From assembly GCF_032062135.1 (NCBI RefSeq), contig NC_092861.1:64279908-64343907 (forward strand): DNA of 64,000 bases, written 5' to 3'. Under the pieces are notes generated by a model. The model did no database searches, was not told the origin of the DNA, and saw only the letters and a list, made by a program, of their open reading frames with translations. The stretch is from Pyxicephalus adspersus. Its lineage: Eukaryota; Chordata; Amphibia; Anura; Pyxicephalidae. A program made the position numbers and the translations under genes. Positions 24,874-36,920 of this stretch are shown here, one piece after another (the first letter of the stretch is position 1; each line of letters starts with the position of its first letter).

Positions 24874-25863
24874 ACAAAAATATAATAAATCCAGGAACAT
24901 CTTTCATCCTTACGTTTAAAAGTAACCATACTTTTGAGAGAACATCAGGCACTGGAAATCGGTGTATGAGCAGACTGTAAATCTCTATAAGTATGTTTAT
25001 TTTAAAACCATTTTCAGGTATAGGGTTCCAAACACTTGCATCATCAATAAATTAAGTTAGCCTACAAAATGAATTACAAAGGTAACCTTTGCAAGATTTT
25101 TATTACTGTCTGTGTCCCCTGAGGGGGATTTACCATCTCTTTTTGTCCTAAAGAACAGAAACTTAGGAAAAAAACTTTATTGTTAACACCTGTTCTGGTG
25201 ACAAATGTCATTTCTTTAGAAAGATTGTCTTTCACCTTCTGTTGTGTTTCCAGGAGAAAAAGTGATGAAAAATCATGTCACTGAGACACAAGGTATGTCA
25301 GGGGTTTAAAAAAAATACTTTAGACTTTAACCAAATAGAAGCTTCCAATGTCCTGTTTGGCAACAAAAACACTGGTCTGATGTATCTCTCATATATTAGT
25401 TTAGTGTATTATTGCTGTTTTTGTAAAATTAGCCTAAATGGAGTCTTTGGAAATGTGGCAATTTATCACTGCTAAAAACCTAAAGTGCTCACTTTAAGGA
25501 ACAGTTCACTGATATTTCAATTAAATGTGTTACACAAACCTGCTGAGCTAATCCAAGCAGTGGCTTGGTTTTTTGTTTTTAGCTAGCTGGTACAGCAATT
25601 GTGCAGACACTGATTAACTCTCCAGCACCTACCAAAACCTGAAAAATCAGTTTTGGATGAACTGATCATACATTAGTATGTGTTACAATCTAATTTAAAT
25701 AATACTTTTGGTTTTCTTTTTTTTTCTAATAACTCAGTATTGCTTTGTAAAGTTTATATGTTGCTTTTTTATTATTATTCTAATGAGCACATTTAGTAGT
25801 ATTTACTTTACAAGTAGTGTCATTTACATTAGAAGAATGATTTACTATCTAATTGTGACATAC
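24874..25863 (-). other. col21a1 intron remainder, nothing recognised
   Basis: Unique-looking AT-rich sequence up to the NC2 exon donor. Two VCT/QVC-like stretches (25530-25640) were examined as exon candidates and rejected. Confidence 0.5.
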
Positions 25864-25918
25864 CTTTTAAAACATCAAGACAGACTTGTCTTATGAATTG
25901 TTCAGATTGTTCTTTTCC
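25864..25918 (-). CDS. col21a1: col21a1 exon: NC2 domain (SEQFIRQVC), 55 bp
   Basis: The acceptor is TTTATTTTACAAAG/GGA and the donor is AAAAG/GTATGTCA. It starts in phase 0 and ends in phase 1, 18 codons plus one base: GKEQSEQFIRQVCLDVLK. This is not Gly-X-Y. It is the helical-looking segment with a single Cys that in FACIT collagens lies between COL2 and COL1 and is thought to help chain association. The string SEQFIRQVC is, as I recall it, identical in human COL21A1. It is too short to stand out as an open frame. I found it by looking for the piece needed to fix the phase between 26813 and 20658. Confidence 0.93.
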
Positions 25919-26812
25919 CTTTGTAAAATAAACATTTTATTAATACAAAAATGTAAACAAAAATAATAATATGTAAGCAAATATACAAGCAAAAAAATCA
26001 TATTCTTTTTAAATTGTAACTATAGTTAATTTAAAAAGTCTATGCATTTTATGTTCTGAGTTTTCATAAAACTCAAACTCTTTGCAATAATTATTGTACC
26101 TGAATTCATTAAACTTACTCTTTTTGTAAAAGAGAAGTGAGCACAGCCTAGCGGCATGCCCAAGCCAATAAAGATAAATGAACACCATGAGACGCAAATA
26201 TTAATTTGTATTGCTATATATTTAAGTTACAGGGTGGATTTGTACCTATAAAAAGTTGGAAACATGGTAATTTGCACACCTTGGCTTTATGGTAAAGCCA
26301 TATCACATTATGAATCTTCGTGTCTTTATAAGCTAAAAAAACAATGGGGTACTGCAACTGCACATCTTCTAGATTTTGTTCAACTTGCTAGAATGAAAAG
26401 TCCACTTGGGATGTTAACTATAGATGGGTCTGATGTATACCTTGCGTGTGAATGGAAAGGAAGGTGACAAAGGGAAATTCCAGTTACTCATCAGATCATT
26501 TTATTATAATAGAATGGGTAGCTGCCCCAATGTCATCTGTACAGTACACATCTGAACTATTAAATGTCCAGTTGTCTGGATGTACTAAAAGTCAACAGGT
26601 ATTTAAGGAAAACTTGTACTAAAAAAATATGGAGGCTAATATTGCAGCACTTCATTTAAAAATTGCAGTTACCTTGATATCTCTGGCCTTATTGCTTTTT
26701 GCATCACAGACCCAGTACAAGCCTGACCCTAGTTAAGTCCAATTCTAACTTTTTGTTTGTTGCCGTAATTATGAATCATTTACTTATTTTCTCAACCACT
26801 GTCTACACATAC
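25919..26812 (-). other. col21a1 intron, 894 bp, nothing recognised
   Basis: The plus-strand open frame 26264-26467 has no domain, no splice context and opposite orientation, and is probably chance. Confidence 0.5.
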
Positions 26813-26959
26813 AGGCCTTCCTTCCTGTCCTGGCAGCCCGGGAGGGCCTCTGTCACCAGTGTTTCCTCTTGGACCTGGAGCACCAACTAATCCAACAGGT
26901 CCTGGTTCTCCTCTTGGTCCACTAAATCCCTGGTGTCCTGGGTCTCCAACTTCCCCTTT
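26813..26959 (-). CDS. col21a1: col21a1 exon: end of COL2, 49 codons
   Basis: The acceptor is TTGTTTTACAG/AAA and the donor is CCT/GTATGTGT. Phase 0-0, 147 bp, starting [17 protein letters not shown] and ending [15 protein letters not shown]. It completes the COL2 helix with an unbroken run of triplets and is the longest COL2 exon here, probably the product of fused smaller exons. The next exon starts G-K-E and leaves the helix. Confidence 0.93.
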
Positions 26960-27340
26960 CTGTAAAACAAATTATTTTATTACAATAAATTATTTTATTA
27001 TGGCACCAATTTGCAACATATTTAGCTGATTTTCTCAAAGAAAAAAAAAGTAAACAAAACCTCTGCAGAAAATTAAACCTAATATATTTTTGCAAAGTGT
27101 ATTGCATAGTCATTTTTTAAGTAAGTGCCATGGTCAGTGGCAAAAGATGAACGAAATGGCAATAAAGAAAAAGGTAAATTTTGGCTAAAGGAAAGTCTCT
27201 AATTTTCCACATATCTTAGGGCTACTGTCCCACAGTGGAGACAATCACGTCAATTTACTACAAACAGCTAACAAATACTAATATCCCAACACTAACACCC
27301 AATACTACTACTCCATAGTGAAGAGAATGACTGAAAATAA

Positions 27341-27497
27341 TTTGTATATTCAAGAAAGTCAGTAATACAAAGCAAACCTCAAAATCAACAAAAATAGCCC
27401 ACACATGCCAGTAAAATTGTCCCATAGACAATTATATTAAAAATATTTGGTATACTCTAGACAGCCAGTGATACAAAGCATACATCAAATACAACCA
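27341..27497. repeat. two-copy tandem duplication, about 105-bp period
   Basis: 27341-27390 (TCAGTAATACAAAGCAAACC region) and 27446-27497 (CCAGTGATACAAAGCATACA region) align over about 50 bp at roughly 70-75% identity. Old, inside the 26960-28792 intron, the rest of which shows nothing recognisable. Confidence 0.6.
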
Positions 27498-28792
27498 AAG
27501 ACAATAGCAATGAATTTATTTATTGTTGTTCATTTATTGTTAAAAATAATTATATTTGATATATTTGAGACCATCTGTTCTAGCTACAAAATAACACTGA
27601 TGCTCTTTCATATTCCATAATCATGGAAAGAAAGAAAAAGTGTATGGAGGTTATAATTTTTTTTCAACTGTATCTTACCATTTACAAATGTATTAGGTAC
27701 CAGAACTTAACATATGATTGTAATATTTTCAGAATACTAACTACTTTAGTTTTTTTATTGCTGTTTCTTCTAAGCCAGGCTAGTAATTCACAAATTCTAG
27801 GGTATACTGATTATCTGAAAACTGTTATTAGCAGATATGGTATAAGAAACAGCTGAGGTTAAACATTTTCAAATAAATGCTTAAGTACTGATCAAAGAAA
27901 TAAACATCCTGTGCTACTTAGTACAAAAAAACATGCATATTTCTTTCCAAAATAAATAAACAAACATGAAGTTTTGGATGGCAGTAATCAGTTACATTAT
28001 CAATTATAAAAGAGTAGGACCATATGGTGGGAGTTAGCACAGATTACATTTTTACTAATTCCTATTTCTGAAAAGTATACACCACTCTGTTATCCTACAG
28101 AACTGCGGTTGCTGAGAAATATATTTTCTCTAGATGCAGACATTTTGAGGACAATTTGAGGACCAGTGGTAGCAGAAGACTGTTACAGAGGTACAGGCTT
28201 GCAATATCTACAATTGCCATAGTTGATTTTACATTGTAAAAACCTCCAGAATGTGATCCTGGTGATAGCATAGGGTGACAGTTGAGGGTTCCTATAGAAC
28301 CTAAATAAAAAGCCAAAGCCTGACGTTAAAACAGAGAGTCGTGCCAGGTAGCAGACAGAAAGAATAATAAAGTCATAAGCAGATGCATCCATAAGTAGAG
28401 TATTTAAAAAAATAAGCTGAGAGCAGATGTACTGAGTACAAAATGAGTTGTTGACAGCTCTAAAGCTCACAAATGCAAATTTAGCAGGTTTAGGATAGAG
28501 ACACATGACTGTCTGTGGTGTATGGTCAATCTTTAACAAGAATGGCTAAACAAAATAAAATAAAAGTTCCCATATATACTCCTAATATTTACCTTTGCTT
28601 GTTTTAGGGATTTAAGGCTCACTTCATGGTATTTTCACTTTGTGGCAAAATATGTATATATTCAAATCAATTTCTTTTTTTACACTTACCTACTGTGGCA
28701 AAAAAATACACTAGCGTATGTACAAAACAAGCCTATGATCCCAGGGGTGCAGCTATAAGGAACTTTTTTTTATTTTGAGTATTAATACATAC

Positions 28793-28825
28793 CTCTCCTT
28801 TGGCACCAACATCTCCTCGTTCACC
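28793..28825 (-). CDS. col21a1: col21a1 exon: COL2, 11 codons
   Basis: The acceptor is TTTTCCTTCCAAG/GGT and the donor is GAG/GTATGTAT. Phase 0-0, 33 bp encoding GERGDVGAKGE. It ends mid-triplet: the Lys that completes G-E-K is the first codon of the next exon. It is the only exon of the set whose boundary falls inside a Gly-X-Y triplet while keeping codon phase 0. Confidence 0.9.
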
Positions 28826-30045
28826 CTTGGAAGGAAAATAAAAAGTTAAAATTAGCCTTACAGAGAATAAATTAAATTAAATTAATATAAATGTTGTTAT
28901 TAATATATCATCAGTAATCAACAACTCTGCAGTTTTCAAGGATGTCCAAAGGTACACATTTTCCAGATTTCTGTTCAGGACTTTAAACGTCCAAATTAAA
29001 GACAGGCTCCAATTAAATTAATTATGTTTTTCATTATCTATCCCTTACTTCTGTATGGACACATGGAAAACATGTAAAAGTAAAGTACAAGCAGCACTAT
29101 CAATATTAGCTACTTAATATTGTTTACAAGCTAATAACACATTCCACTCTCTTTACTAGGTTCTAAAACACAAACTCTTTCACCCCCACAGGTGCACAGA
29201 AAACTGCTGCTGTGTGCCCAATGCAGTGGCAAACCACAAAGCAAGTAACCAGATTTGCACGTGGCTGTAGCAGTGCATATTGGGCATTACCTATTTATTG
29301 GGTTTCATTTTCTTTTGTGTAGCCACCATTTGAATTAACTTCAACAAATGGCTCATTGACCAGTAGCATAAATAGTCCATGGTTTTTAAATGTTTTTAGG
29401 AATAAACTATTTTTCATGAATTTTACTAAGGTATTGGGTACTCAAAATGGTTCTAATGAGCTTAAAAAGTTCAACTCCATTTGTTCTAGGGCTTCTTTAT
29501 GGGGACATCTAATTTAAATATAAAATTAGTAATCCTGCTTTGTACTTATTTTGTTTTTGCTAATCTGAATAATTTGTTTTTTCCATATTAGAAATACCCA
29601 TAACCCATAAATCTTCTGTCAATTGTATGATGTCCCTTAATGGAAAAGTTGGAATGCCTGCTTTGGAAGATAACTGTACTATATGCATATTGCTATGGAG
29701 TGTTTGCCAGTTTGAAAATGATAACTTACTAAAGACAAAGGTTTGAAATCAAGTAACTTTAGGCATAGTAATTTTTCATAGTAAAGCATACACTAAATAA
29801 GTAGTAAAACAAAAATGTAGCATGCAAAATTAGCAATCCAATAATTACAACTAAGCAGCAGAGTAAACAGAAGTCTACTGAACTACTTAAAAATTCTTAG
29901 AATGCCAGACAATGTCTGATAGTCATGCAGTCACTTGAGGTACATTGCATAGCTTTGTGTAAAAATACATTATTAGTATCCAACACGTGCCATTCATATA
30001 AATAAAACATTAACTGCAAGCAAAAATTTAGAAAAATATCCATAC
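28826..30045 (-). other. col21a1 intron, 1220 bp, nothing recognised
   Basis: AT-rich, no open frame of interest, no repeat that I can identify. Confidence 0.5.
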
Positions 30046-30090
30046 CTGTATTCCAGGAATACCAGAAGAACCGTGAGTTCCTTTCTGGCC
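30046..30090 (-). CDS. col21a1: col21a1 exon: COL2, 15 codons
   Basis: The acceptor is ATTTTTAAAG/GGC and the donor is CAG/GTATGGAT. Phase 0-0, 45 bp encoding GQKGTHGSSGIPGIQ. The acceptor tract is short and A-interrupted, but no alternative keeps the frame. Confidence 0.92.
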
Positions 30091-30402
30091 CTTTAAAAAT
30101 ATATAATTTTCATTTAATTTCTTACAAGGATGCAGCTATTATATATAAATTGCAACACTACACAAATCCTGTTTTTGTAGCCCTGTAATATCGCGATTGA
30201 TTTTTTTCTTCCATTCTGTATAGTACATTTTAGAAGGCAAATATGTTTATGCTTCTCCTGGGAAAACAGCTACTTTTTCTTTCCTCAATGGAAGGAAAAT
30301 ATAATTGATACAATGCAATGTAAGTAATATTCAATACTGCTAGTGATGGTGGTCCATTTTTTAACAGGCAAGTAACTGTTACTAAAGTATACATTACAAA
30401 CA

Positions 30403-30403
<1 letters not shown>

Positions 30404-30435
<32 letters not shown>
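30404..30435. repeat. (AT)16 microsatellite
   Basis: Uninterrupted AT dinucleotides inside the intron between the 31372 and 30090 exons. Confidence 0.95.
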
Positions 30436-30437
<2 letters not shown>

Positions 30438-31208
30438 ACATGAGGGGGGAAATCAACTGAATGGGACGTAGATGATTAAAAGGATTAACAGAGGTTTTAC
30501 CATTGCTTAATCTGTCCAGAATGAAATTGTTCGTCTCTATCTAATGCAGCTAATCAAGTAGTAAGTCTGCACAAGCCCCCAAAAAAATAGCTCTGTTTGA
30601 AAACATTCTGTAATATTGTTTGTAAAGGTAACCTGTCCACAAATAGTCCAGTGCACAGACCTTCAGCAGTAACAAAAAAAAAAACTTTAGGTATTTTTTT
30701 TTTGAGTGACTATTTGGGACATTAAGATGCAACACTTTGCTTGACATTGCTACTAAATTGCACACCATTTATCTCATTATAAATATAACTGTCACTATAG
30801 GTAGCTCAGGTTATCACTGCAGAGGAGGCTGGTAAGTATAAGGATACACATCTCAACTGCTGATGTCTGCTGCAGGACATGGGAGGGTGGGAATGGGATG
30901 GTTACACTATTCCTACTAGACAAAATATCTGTGCGTGTTTATCATTACTTCTTTCTAGTAATCATCTTTATGAATTGTTAAAATATCAATGAAACAAAAT
31001 ATATAAGCTTTACAAATACATGCATTTTGACAGAATAGGCAAATGAACCTAAATCAAAATATAATATAAAAATGACATTCAACAACATTCTTTGTTGGAG
31101 AGTCTATCACCTTTTAAAAACACACACACCTCGAAGATTCTCCCCAAGAAAGATGTTGATGAATGTCAGCAGATTCACAGATTTATAAATAGACCCCTTA
31201 GGTGTGTA

Positions 31209-31254
<46 letters not shown>

Positions 31255-31290
31255 ATTATTAACAAGTCATATTTATATAGCACTGACATA
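31209..31290 (-). mobile_element. (ATT)n with short L2-like 3' tail
   Basis: (ATT)n from 31209 to about 31252, then CATATTTATATAGCACTGAC, the same motif that follows the microsatellite at 8745, 21331 and 40613. The LINE part is under 40 bp, so it is either an extreme 5' truncation or a remnant. It lies about 80 bp from the 31372 exon. Confidence 0.55.
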
Positions 31291-31371
31291 AATATACAAC
31301 ATTTTAAAAAGTCCATTGTCATGTTACTGTATCAAAATCATTACTACTAAAAAAAAAATAATAAAATGCAC

Positions 31372-31407
31372 CTGGATTCCCCGTTCACCTTGATTTCCTT
31401 TATCACC
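31372..31407 (-). CDS. col21a1: col21a1 exon: COL2, 12 codons
   Basis: The acceptor is TTTGTTTTAG/GGT and the donor is CAG/GTGCATTT. Phase 0-0, 36 bp encoding GDKGNQGERGIQ. This segment closely matches what I recall of human COL21A1 at the same place and is one of the better orthology anchors. Confidence 0.92.
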
Positions 31408-32283
31408 CTAAAACAAAGAGAAGAAAAATAAATTTATAAACAGTTTATTCTTACTACAGGTATGTCAGAAAAGGTTGAATTTTGAGTTTTTTTTTTTTCT
31501 TCCTACCTTTTAGAATGTACAATAGTTCTGGGACAGGCACTAAAACTGAGAAGGTGTCTCACTGCTCATAACTAGGGATGAGATTCCCTAGTTGATGCTT
31601 TTATGGGAAAGGCTGTATTCCTTTAGTAAACAACCCCATTATCTCAAAGTAAAAAAAAACAGAAAAGTAACTGCAACTTGCGAAATGAACCGGTTGACTG
31701 GGGGACACTAGTCTAGTCTAGTCAAGTTATTGCCTCTAAACATTCTTCAACTGATTCAAATCATCATTCGATTGAAACTGCATGGTTTGAGAGCAATAAC
31801 AATGCTAATTACAGCTATATAATCCCTACAGACCTAATGTTCCAAAAATTGATAAAACAAAGAATTTTAATCAAGAAATCTACTTTACATGTAAAATTTC
31901 AAATTTCAAGTTCCAGGTAAAATTGGGTTTTTAGTGGTAAAGTATTTGGGGTTCTTTGTTATCACTCTGCAAGGTATAATTCAATTAGTTTACTAAATGA
32001 AATGAAAGCCATCCAATCATGTGCAGTTTAACATTTACCTGGACATCATTGGGTATTCTTTGCAAAGTGAATGTTTAAAATATTCATTGAGCCATGTGAA
32101 TTATCTTTGCAGAGTGATAATTCAATATAGTAACTGAATAGTAACTGAATAGCTTAAACAAATATGGTAAATAAACTGAAAACAAATATTAAAAAATAGA
32201 TGCATAATTGTCAACACTAACATTACAAATAATAATAAATAAATGAAATAATGTTTGCAGTAGCCAAGAACAATGATCTTTAC
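31408..32283 (-). other. col21a1 intron, 876 bp, nothing recognised
   Basis: Holds an ACTAGGGATGAG string near 31572 that resembles the terminus of the repeat ending near 39757, but no body is attached. Confidence 0.45.
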
Positions 32284-32355
32284 CTTTGCACCTGCAAGTC
32301 CTGGTATACCTGTGTATCCTTGTGGGCCCATAAGGCCAACCTCTCCCTTCTCACC
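32284..32355 (-). CDS. col21a1: col21a1 exon: COL2, 24 codons
   Basis: The acceptor is TTCTCTGCTAG/GGT and the donor is AAG/GTAAAGAT. Phase 0-0, 72 bp, eight triplets starting GEKGEVGLMGPQGYTG and ending IPGLAGAK. The ending LAGAK repeats the end of the previous exon, consistent with collagen exon duplication. Confidence 0.93.
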
Positions 32356-32991
32356 CTAGCAGAGAAAATGTATATGAGAACAGAATAGGTGTCATAATTT
32401 ATCAAAGTGATTCTTAGCTCCTTTTCTCTTTGTACAACAGATTTAGAGCTCATCCTATGCCAATAATCTGGTAATTTAACACCCCTTTTTGTTTACATGT
32501 TAATAATATGTGAGAAATATTCATTACACACATACTGTACACTCCTTATTATTGACATAATGCATAATGCACATTTTTTCTAATAAATATCATCTGTAAA
32601 ATATTTAAAAAACAGGAACTAGAGAAATGTGGAGGTGAAGGCTGCATTGTGGATGTTGACATTGCTGAACTCATTCAGAAAGATCTAAGGACCTCAAGTA
32701 CACATGACTTAAAGTACACATGCAACTACTAAGTTGGGAAGCTAGTTAATATTCCCCTTTACCTAACTTACTACACAAAGTTAACATTTTATTTTCACAT
32801 TGCTAAGTGAACTGTTTCTATTCCATTTAGTAATTTGACATTATTAAAGCATGTTAGACAATCATCTTGTATTTTAAAAATAATCAGCATTACAATATGA
32901 ATATCTATCATTTATATACCCATGGAGTGCACAAATCCTATTTATATGATAGAAATATTGATACCAACACATGCAACGATTTGCAACTTAC
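32356..32991 (-). other. col21a1 intron, 636 bp, nothing recognised
   Basis: AT-rich. No repeat or open frame that I can support. Confidence 0.5.
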
Positions 32992-33045
32992 TTTTGCTCC
33001 TGCTAACCCTGGTTTGCCTTGCATTCCATAATCACCTTTGTTTCC
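32992..33045 (-). CDS. col21a1: col21a1 exon: COL2, 18 codons
   Basis: The acceptor is CCTTATAG/GGA and the donor AAA/GTAAGTTG is a near-consensus match. Phase 0-0, 54 bp encoding GNKGDYGMQGKPGLAGAK. The intron between this exon and the previous one is only 113 bp. Confidence 0.93.
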
Positions 33046-33158
33046 CTATAAGGAAATCTGATTATTTTAGTCCATATTACTGTTTAATGCATACTGAAAG
33101 TCAAAGAACACTACATAATTAAACTGTTGACTATGATAGATGCATAAAATTGTACTAC

Positions 33159-33212
33159 CTTTTGTCCAGGTATTCCTGATGTTCCAGGTAAGCCTTCTAA
33201 TCCGGGTATTCC
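33159..33212 (-). CDS. col21a1: col21a1 exon: COL2, 18 codons
   Basis: The acceptor is TTTTTACTTAG/GGA and the donor is AAG/GTAGTACA. Phase 0-0, 54 bp encoding GIPGLEGLPGTSGIPGQK. Confidence 0.93.
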
Positions 33213-36030
33213 CTAAGTAAAAAAGTTCCTGAAGTCACCAATAATTATAAAAAATCTACAGAGTACTGTCTGGTCATCTAGATAAACTAGTTCTGGAACA
33301 GGTATAATTGTATTTTATGATTACCTATTAGCCAGTATAACAGGTGGCAAAGGAAGTAAAATAAAGTTTCAGGTAACAGTCCTAGTTGGGCTGAAGGGAG
33401 TAAGTAAACCTATTAAATAAATTGCAAGGACTTCCAAAGATAAAAGTACAGTCATACCAGCATGGTAGAGTCTGGATGCTTATGGACCTTATTTTGCATT
33501 TAGGGTGTTCCTGGTACATTTTTAAAGAATAAGCCTGATAGTGACATTTACTAGTACCACGTACTACCCCCAGCTGTCAAAATGTGCAGACAAAGAACCA
33601 CGCTGCAATGTGAGTGACCTGTGCCAGCCCTGGGAAGCTGCGTGGGATCACCTGAATCAGGTCTAAATCTGCACTTAGGCTGTATCTCTTAAATGTTAAT
33701 GTATTAAGCTATTTCTCCTACTTAAAATAAATTGATGTATAAATGACTGGCTTTAGGTAAAGTCTATTAGAATTCCTGTTTTCAACTTATTCAGTGATAA
33801 CAAGCAGATGTGACACATTCACAGATAAGTAATGTAGAATAATTGCTGTCAATTACAGTACTATAGATTGATGCCATACACATGTTTTATTTACTTTGTA
33901 AATATATACATTTTCATTGCTTATTTGATTATTTATTGATTTTGCTTATTTTTATTTATTTCACCTTCTGAGACTCTGTATTAGGATATGTACAAACACT
34001 TTAGTTGTTTCTCTTAAGAGCCTAGCCTGTTACTTCCAAAAATAATTTGGAATAGAAAACATTTATTCCAAAGTCAAAATTTCCAAAAGGGAATTCCCAA
34101 TGTCCTGTTCCATCTGGAGTTAATGTAGTTATTTATATTACTATTTCAATCTGCTTTTCCAATCCAACAATAGCAACAGCCGCTAAACAGGGTTAAAAGC
34201 TATTTAAAGCTTCATTGGTTTTAATTAAAGTATTATAATATAAAAATGTAACAGCACAAAAAACAGAAAATTTCAAACAGTAAAAATAATTAAAATATAG
34301 CACGTCTTCATATATATGTATTTTATAGTGATGTACTACTTCAGATGTGTTGCAGAAGTATATTAAAGCAACTCTTTGCAAAGCAAGATATAAGGTACAT
34401 TCCAAATGGATTCCATTTCCATAATCAAAACACTAAAGTACACTGAAAACTTATAAATTATTTTTATGCTACATTCATGAATTGTTTTCATGCTGGCCTT
34501 ATAATTGGTTTTATGCTGAATTAAAGTTACATTGCATGGTGACATGGGTTAAAGGCACCAAACAGCATTGTTTATCTAGAAATAAAAGAAGGCATGCATG
34601 TTGTCCAACAGGCAGAGCTGACAATGCAACAAACACTCTGCTTTGTCAGCCCAGTCAAGTAGTTAGCAGAACACCAGATTTCTGTCAGCAAGTGCCAAAA
34701 CTTGGAGAAATGTAGAATTGTATACAATACTATAGTGCTATAATATGTTATTTCCCTAAAGTACACTTTGCTTTTTACCTGTTAGTGTTTCCAAGACCTT
34801 CAGGTTCTCCATACACAGGTTAACTACAATCGGAGCCACTAATGACTCCATTGCTTAGTCATGTTTCCTTCTATAGATGCTATTCTTTGGCTTGAGGTTA
34901 TATTAGGACTTTGTTCCAACAAGAAGCATAATTGGTCTGGCTGAAGTTACATCCAGCTGTCAAGGGACCTATCTAGTTTTAGATGTTGTCTTACAATCTC
35001 AAACCTCTCAAATACAAATAAATGGGGGCGTGTGTTGGCCCCACGTTCTAATAAGTAGTTGTTTTGCTTGGAAAATCTCTTTGGCATTTTTAAAACAAAA
35101 TTTACCATGCTTATCCTGGTAATCCTGGTGATATAATAATACTTTTATAATACTTTTAATTAAGCAGGTCAGACTATAGCAGCTGTTCCAAAGGTCATTA
35201 TTATTTACCATATTTTACATTAAAAAAAAGAATTAAATATTATGTTACGTTTATAAATATTTGGAGGGCCGGCATATGGCATTTAATCGTTAGAAACCGC
35301 TGGTCCTATTTTTCAGATCTAAAAACTGATTCCTTACACTGACCCATCATCTATTCTATCAGTGGTCTCATACCCAGACACATCCAACCCAACCCAATCC
35401 AAACACAGTGTGACCCATTTCAACACAAACACAAAACACAAAATACTAATGGGACTACCAAAGGCATAATTAGCAAATAGAAATTAAAAAAAAAGGAAAA
35501 AAATATAAAAACTGTAATATAGCTTTGCAGCCATTTGTGATGAGTTATACAAATGGACTTTATTATATCAAAAAAACATTTTAAACACAAGGAATTTCCT
35601 GTCGGGCTGGACTGCTTGAATACCCAAATTTTAGAAATGATCCTTATTGCCAAGGTCATCAGTACACCTTTTGATCCACATATATGCTGTACATCCTCAT
35701 AAGAATTGCCTTTCAAAAGCAATATGCCATGATAGAGTAATAAAAGACATTTTGCAATAAAAATGGGCTTTATTTCACCTTTTCATCTGTAATATGAAGT
35801 TTACACAGATCAAAGTAATGACATACACTTACATCTGGCAAAGGCAGCACTAAATCCTAGCATAGGTACAACTTCCATTTTCACAAATCTCACAGCTTTA
35901 ACTTGTTGTGTATTGCATCCAAATAAACCAATAGCAATGTTGTGCATCTGATTAGTGCTAGCATTAAGTATTCAAATGAACATGGTTTTTATTTATCATG
36001 TGTTGTACCTAAAAATATCAGGGCAGAGAC
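33213..36030 (-). other. 5' two thirds of a col21a1 intron, mostly unrecognised
   Basis: 33540-33690 is a GC-balanced patch similar to 18420-18600 and may be an old repeat. The remainder is AT-rich with chance open frames. Confidence 0.45.
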
Positions 36031-36128
36031 TCCCCTAACCTTTGGAAACAACAAGGCAATTTTGCCCAGAGAACTGTCATGAAAGTTTCCTGGGCAAAAT
36101 TGCCTTGTTGTTTACAAAGGTTAGGGGA
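36031..36128. repeat. fold-back inverted repeat, 39-bp arms, 20-nt loop
   Basis: The left arm 36031-36069 (starts TCCCCTAACCTTTGGAAAC) and the right arm 36090-36128 (ends TTACAAAGGTTAGGGGA) are reverse complements with one mismatch in 39. The right arm is continuous with the Tc1 transposase fossil that follows, so the left arm is an inverted duplicate of Tc1 sequence. Confidence 0.93.
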
Positions 36129-36920
36129 GAATGGCCAAACTGTAACAGTAACTCAATCAACCACTTGTTACAATCAAGGTATACAGAAAAACATTTCTGA
36201 ATGCACAACACGCTGAACCTTTAAGAAGATGAGCTACAGAAGCAGGACACCACAACGGGTGACACTCCTGTTAGCTAACAACAGGCACGTGAGGATACAA
36301 TATGCGCAGTTCTTTTGTCCAACAAAACTGGATAAAGAATAAGGAAGGAAAGGTTGCAAAAATGCTGCCTGGTTTGAGAAGTTCTGCTTTCTTCTTATAC
36401 ATTCAGTCAGAATTTGGCATCAACAACTTGAAAGCATGGATCCATCCTGCATTGTATTATGGTATATTTCTTGGCAATATGTTGGGCCTCTTAGTATCAA
36501 TTGAGCATCGTATAAATGCCATAGCCTAAATTAGTATTGTTACTGATCATGCCCAACTTCTTATGACCACAGCATACCCATCTTCTAATGGCTACTTCTA
36601 GCAGCATAATGGCATATCAAAAAGCTCAAATCATTTCAAACTTGTTTCCCAAATATGACAATGAGATTACTGAACTCAAAAAGCCTCCACCTTTACCAGA
36701 TCTGAATCCAATTTAGAACCTTTGGGACGAGTAATTGGCATCATGAATGTAGAGCTGACAAATCTGCAGCAACCATGTAATGTAAATGTGGGTCAAAATC
36801 CCTGAGGAATGTTTCCAGCATCATGATAAATCTGTGCCCCAAAGAATTATGGCAGTGTTGAAGGCAAAAGGGCATTAAAACTGGTACTAGCAAGGTGTAC
36901 CTAATAAAGTGGCCAGTGAG
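36090..36920 (+). pseudogene. Tc1/mariner transposase fossil
   Basis: Plus-strand sequence follows a Tc1-like transposase through many lesions: helix-turn-helix remnant (ACAGTAACTCAATCAACCAC), a middle part with NNLKAWIHPALYYG, then MTTAYPSSNGYF and a degraded DDE-region track ending SNLEPLGRVIGIMNVELTNL. It ends in CCTAATAAAGTGGCCAGTGA, the usual terminal sequence of this family. It has stops, frameshifts and a lost 5' third, so it is inactive. It lies antisense to col21a1. Confidence 0.82.

Noticed and set aside
25525..25570. Minus-strand GLAQQVCVTHLIEIS, another QVC-containing candidate for NC2
   Set aside because: Donor would be phase 0, no proper acceptor, and the 25864 exon is clearly better.
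25587..25650. Minus-strand stretch reading GAGELISVCTIAVP after a good TTTTTCAG acceptor, a possible NC2 exon
   Set aside because: No donor in the required phase 1, weak similarity, and 25864-25918 gives an exact phase fit with SEQFIRQVC.
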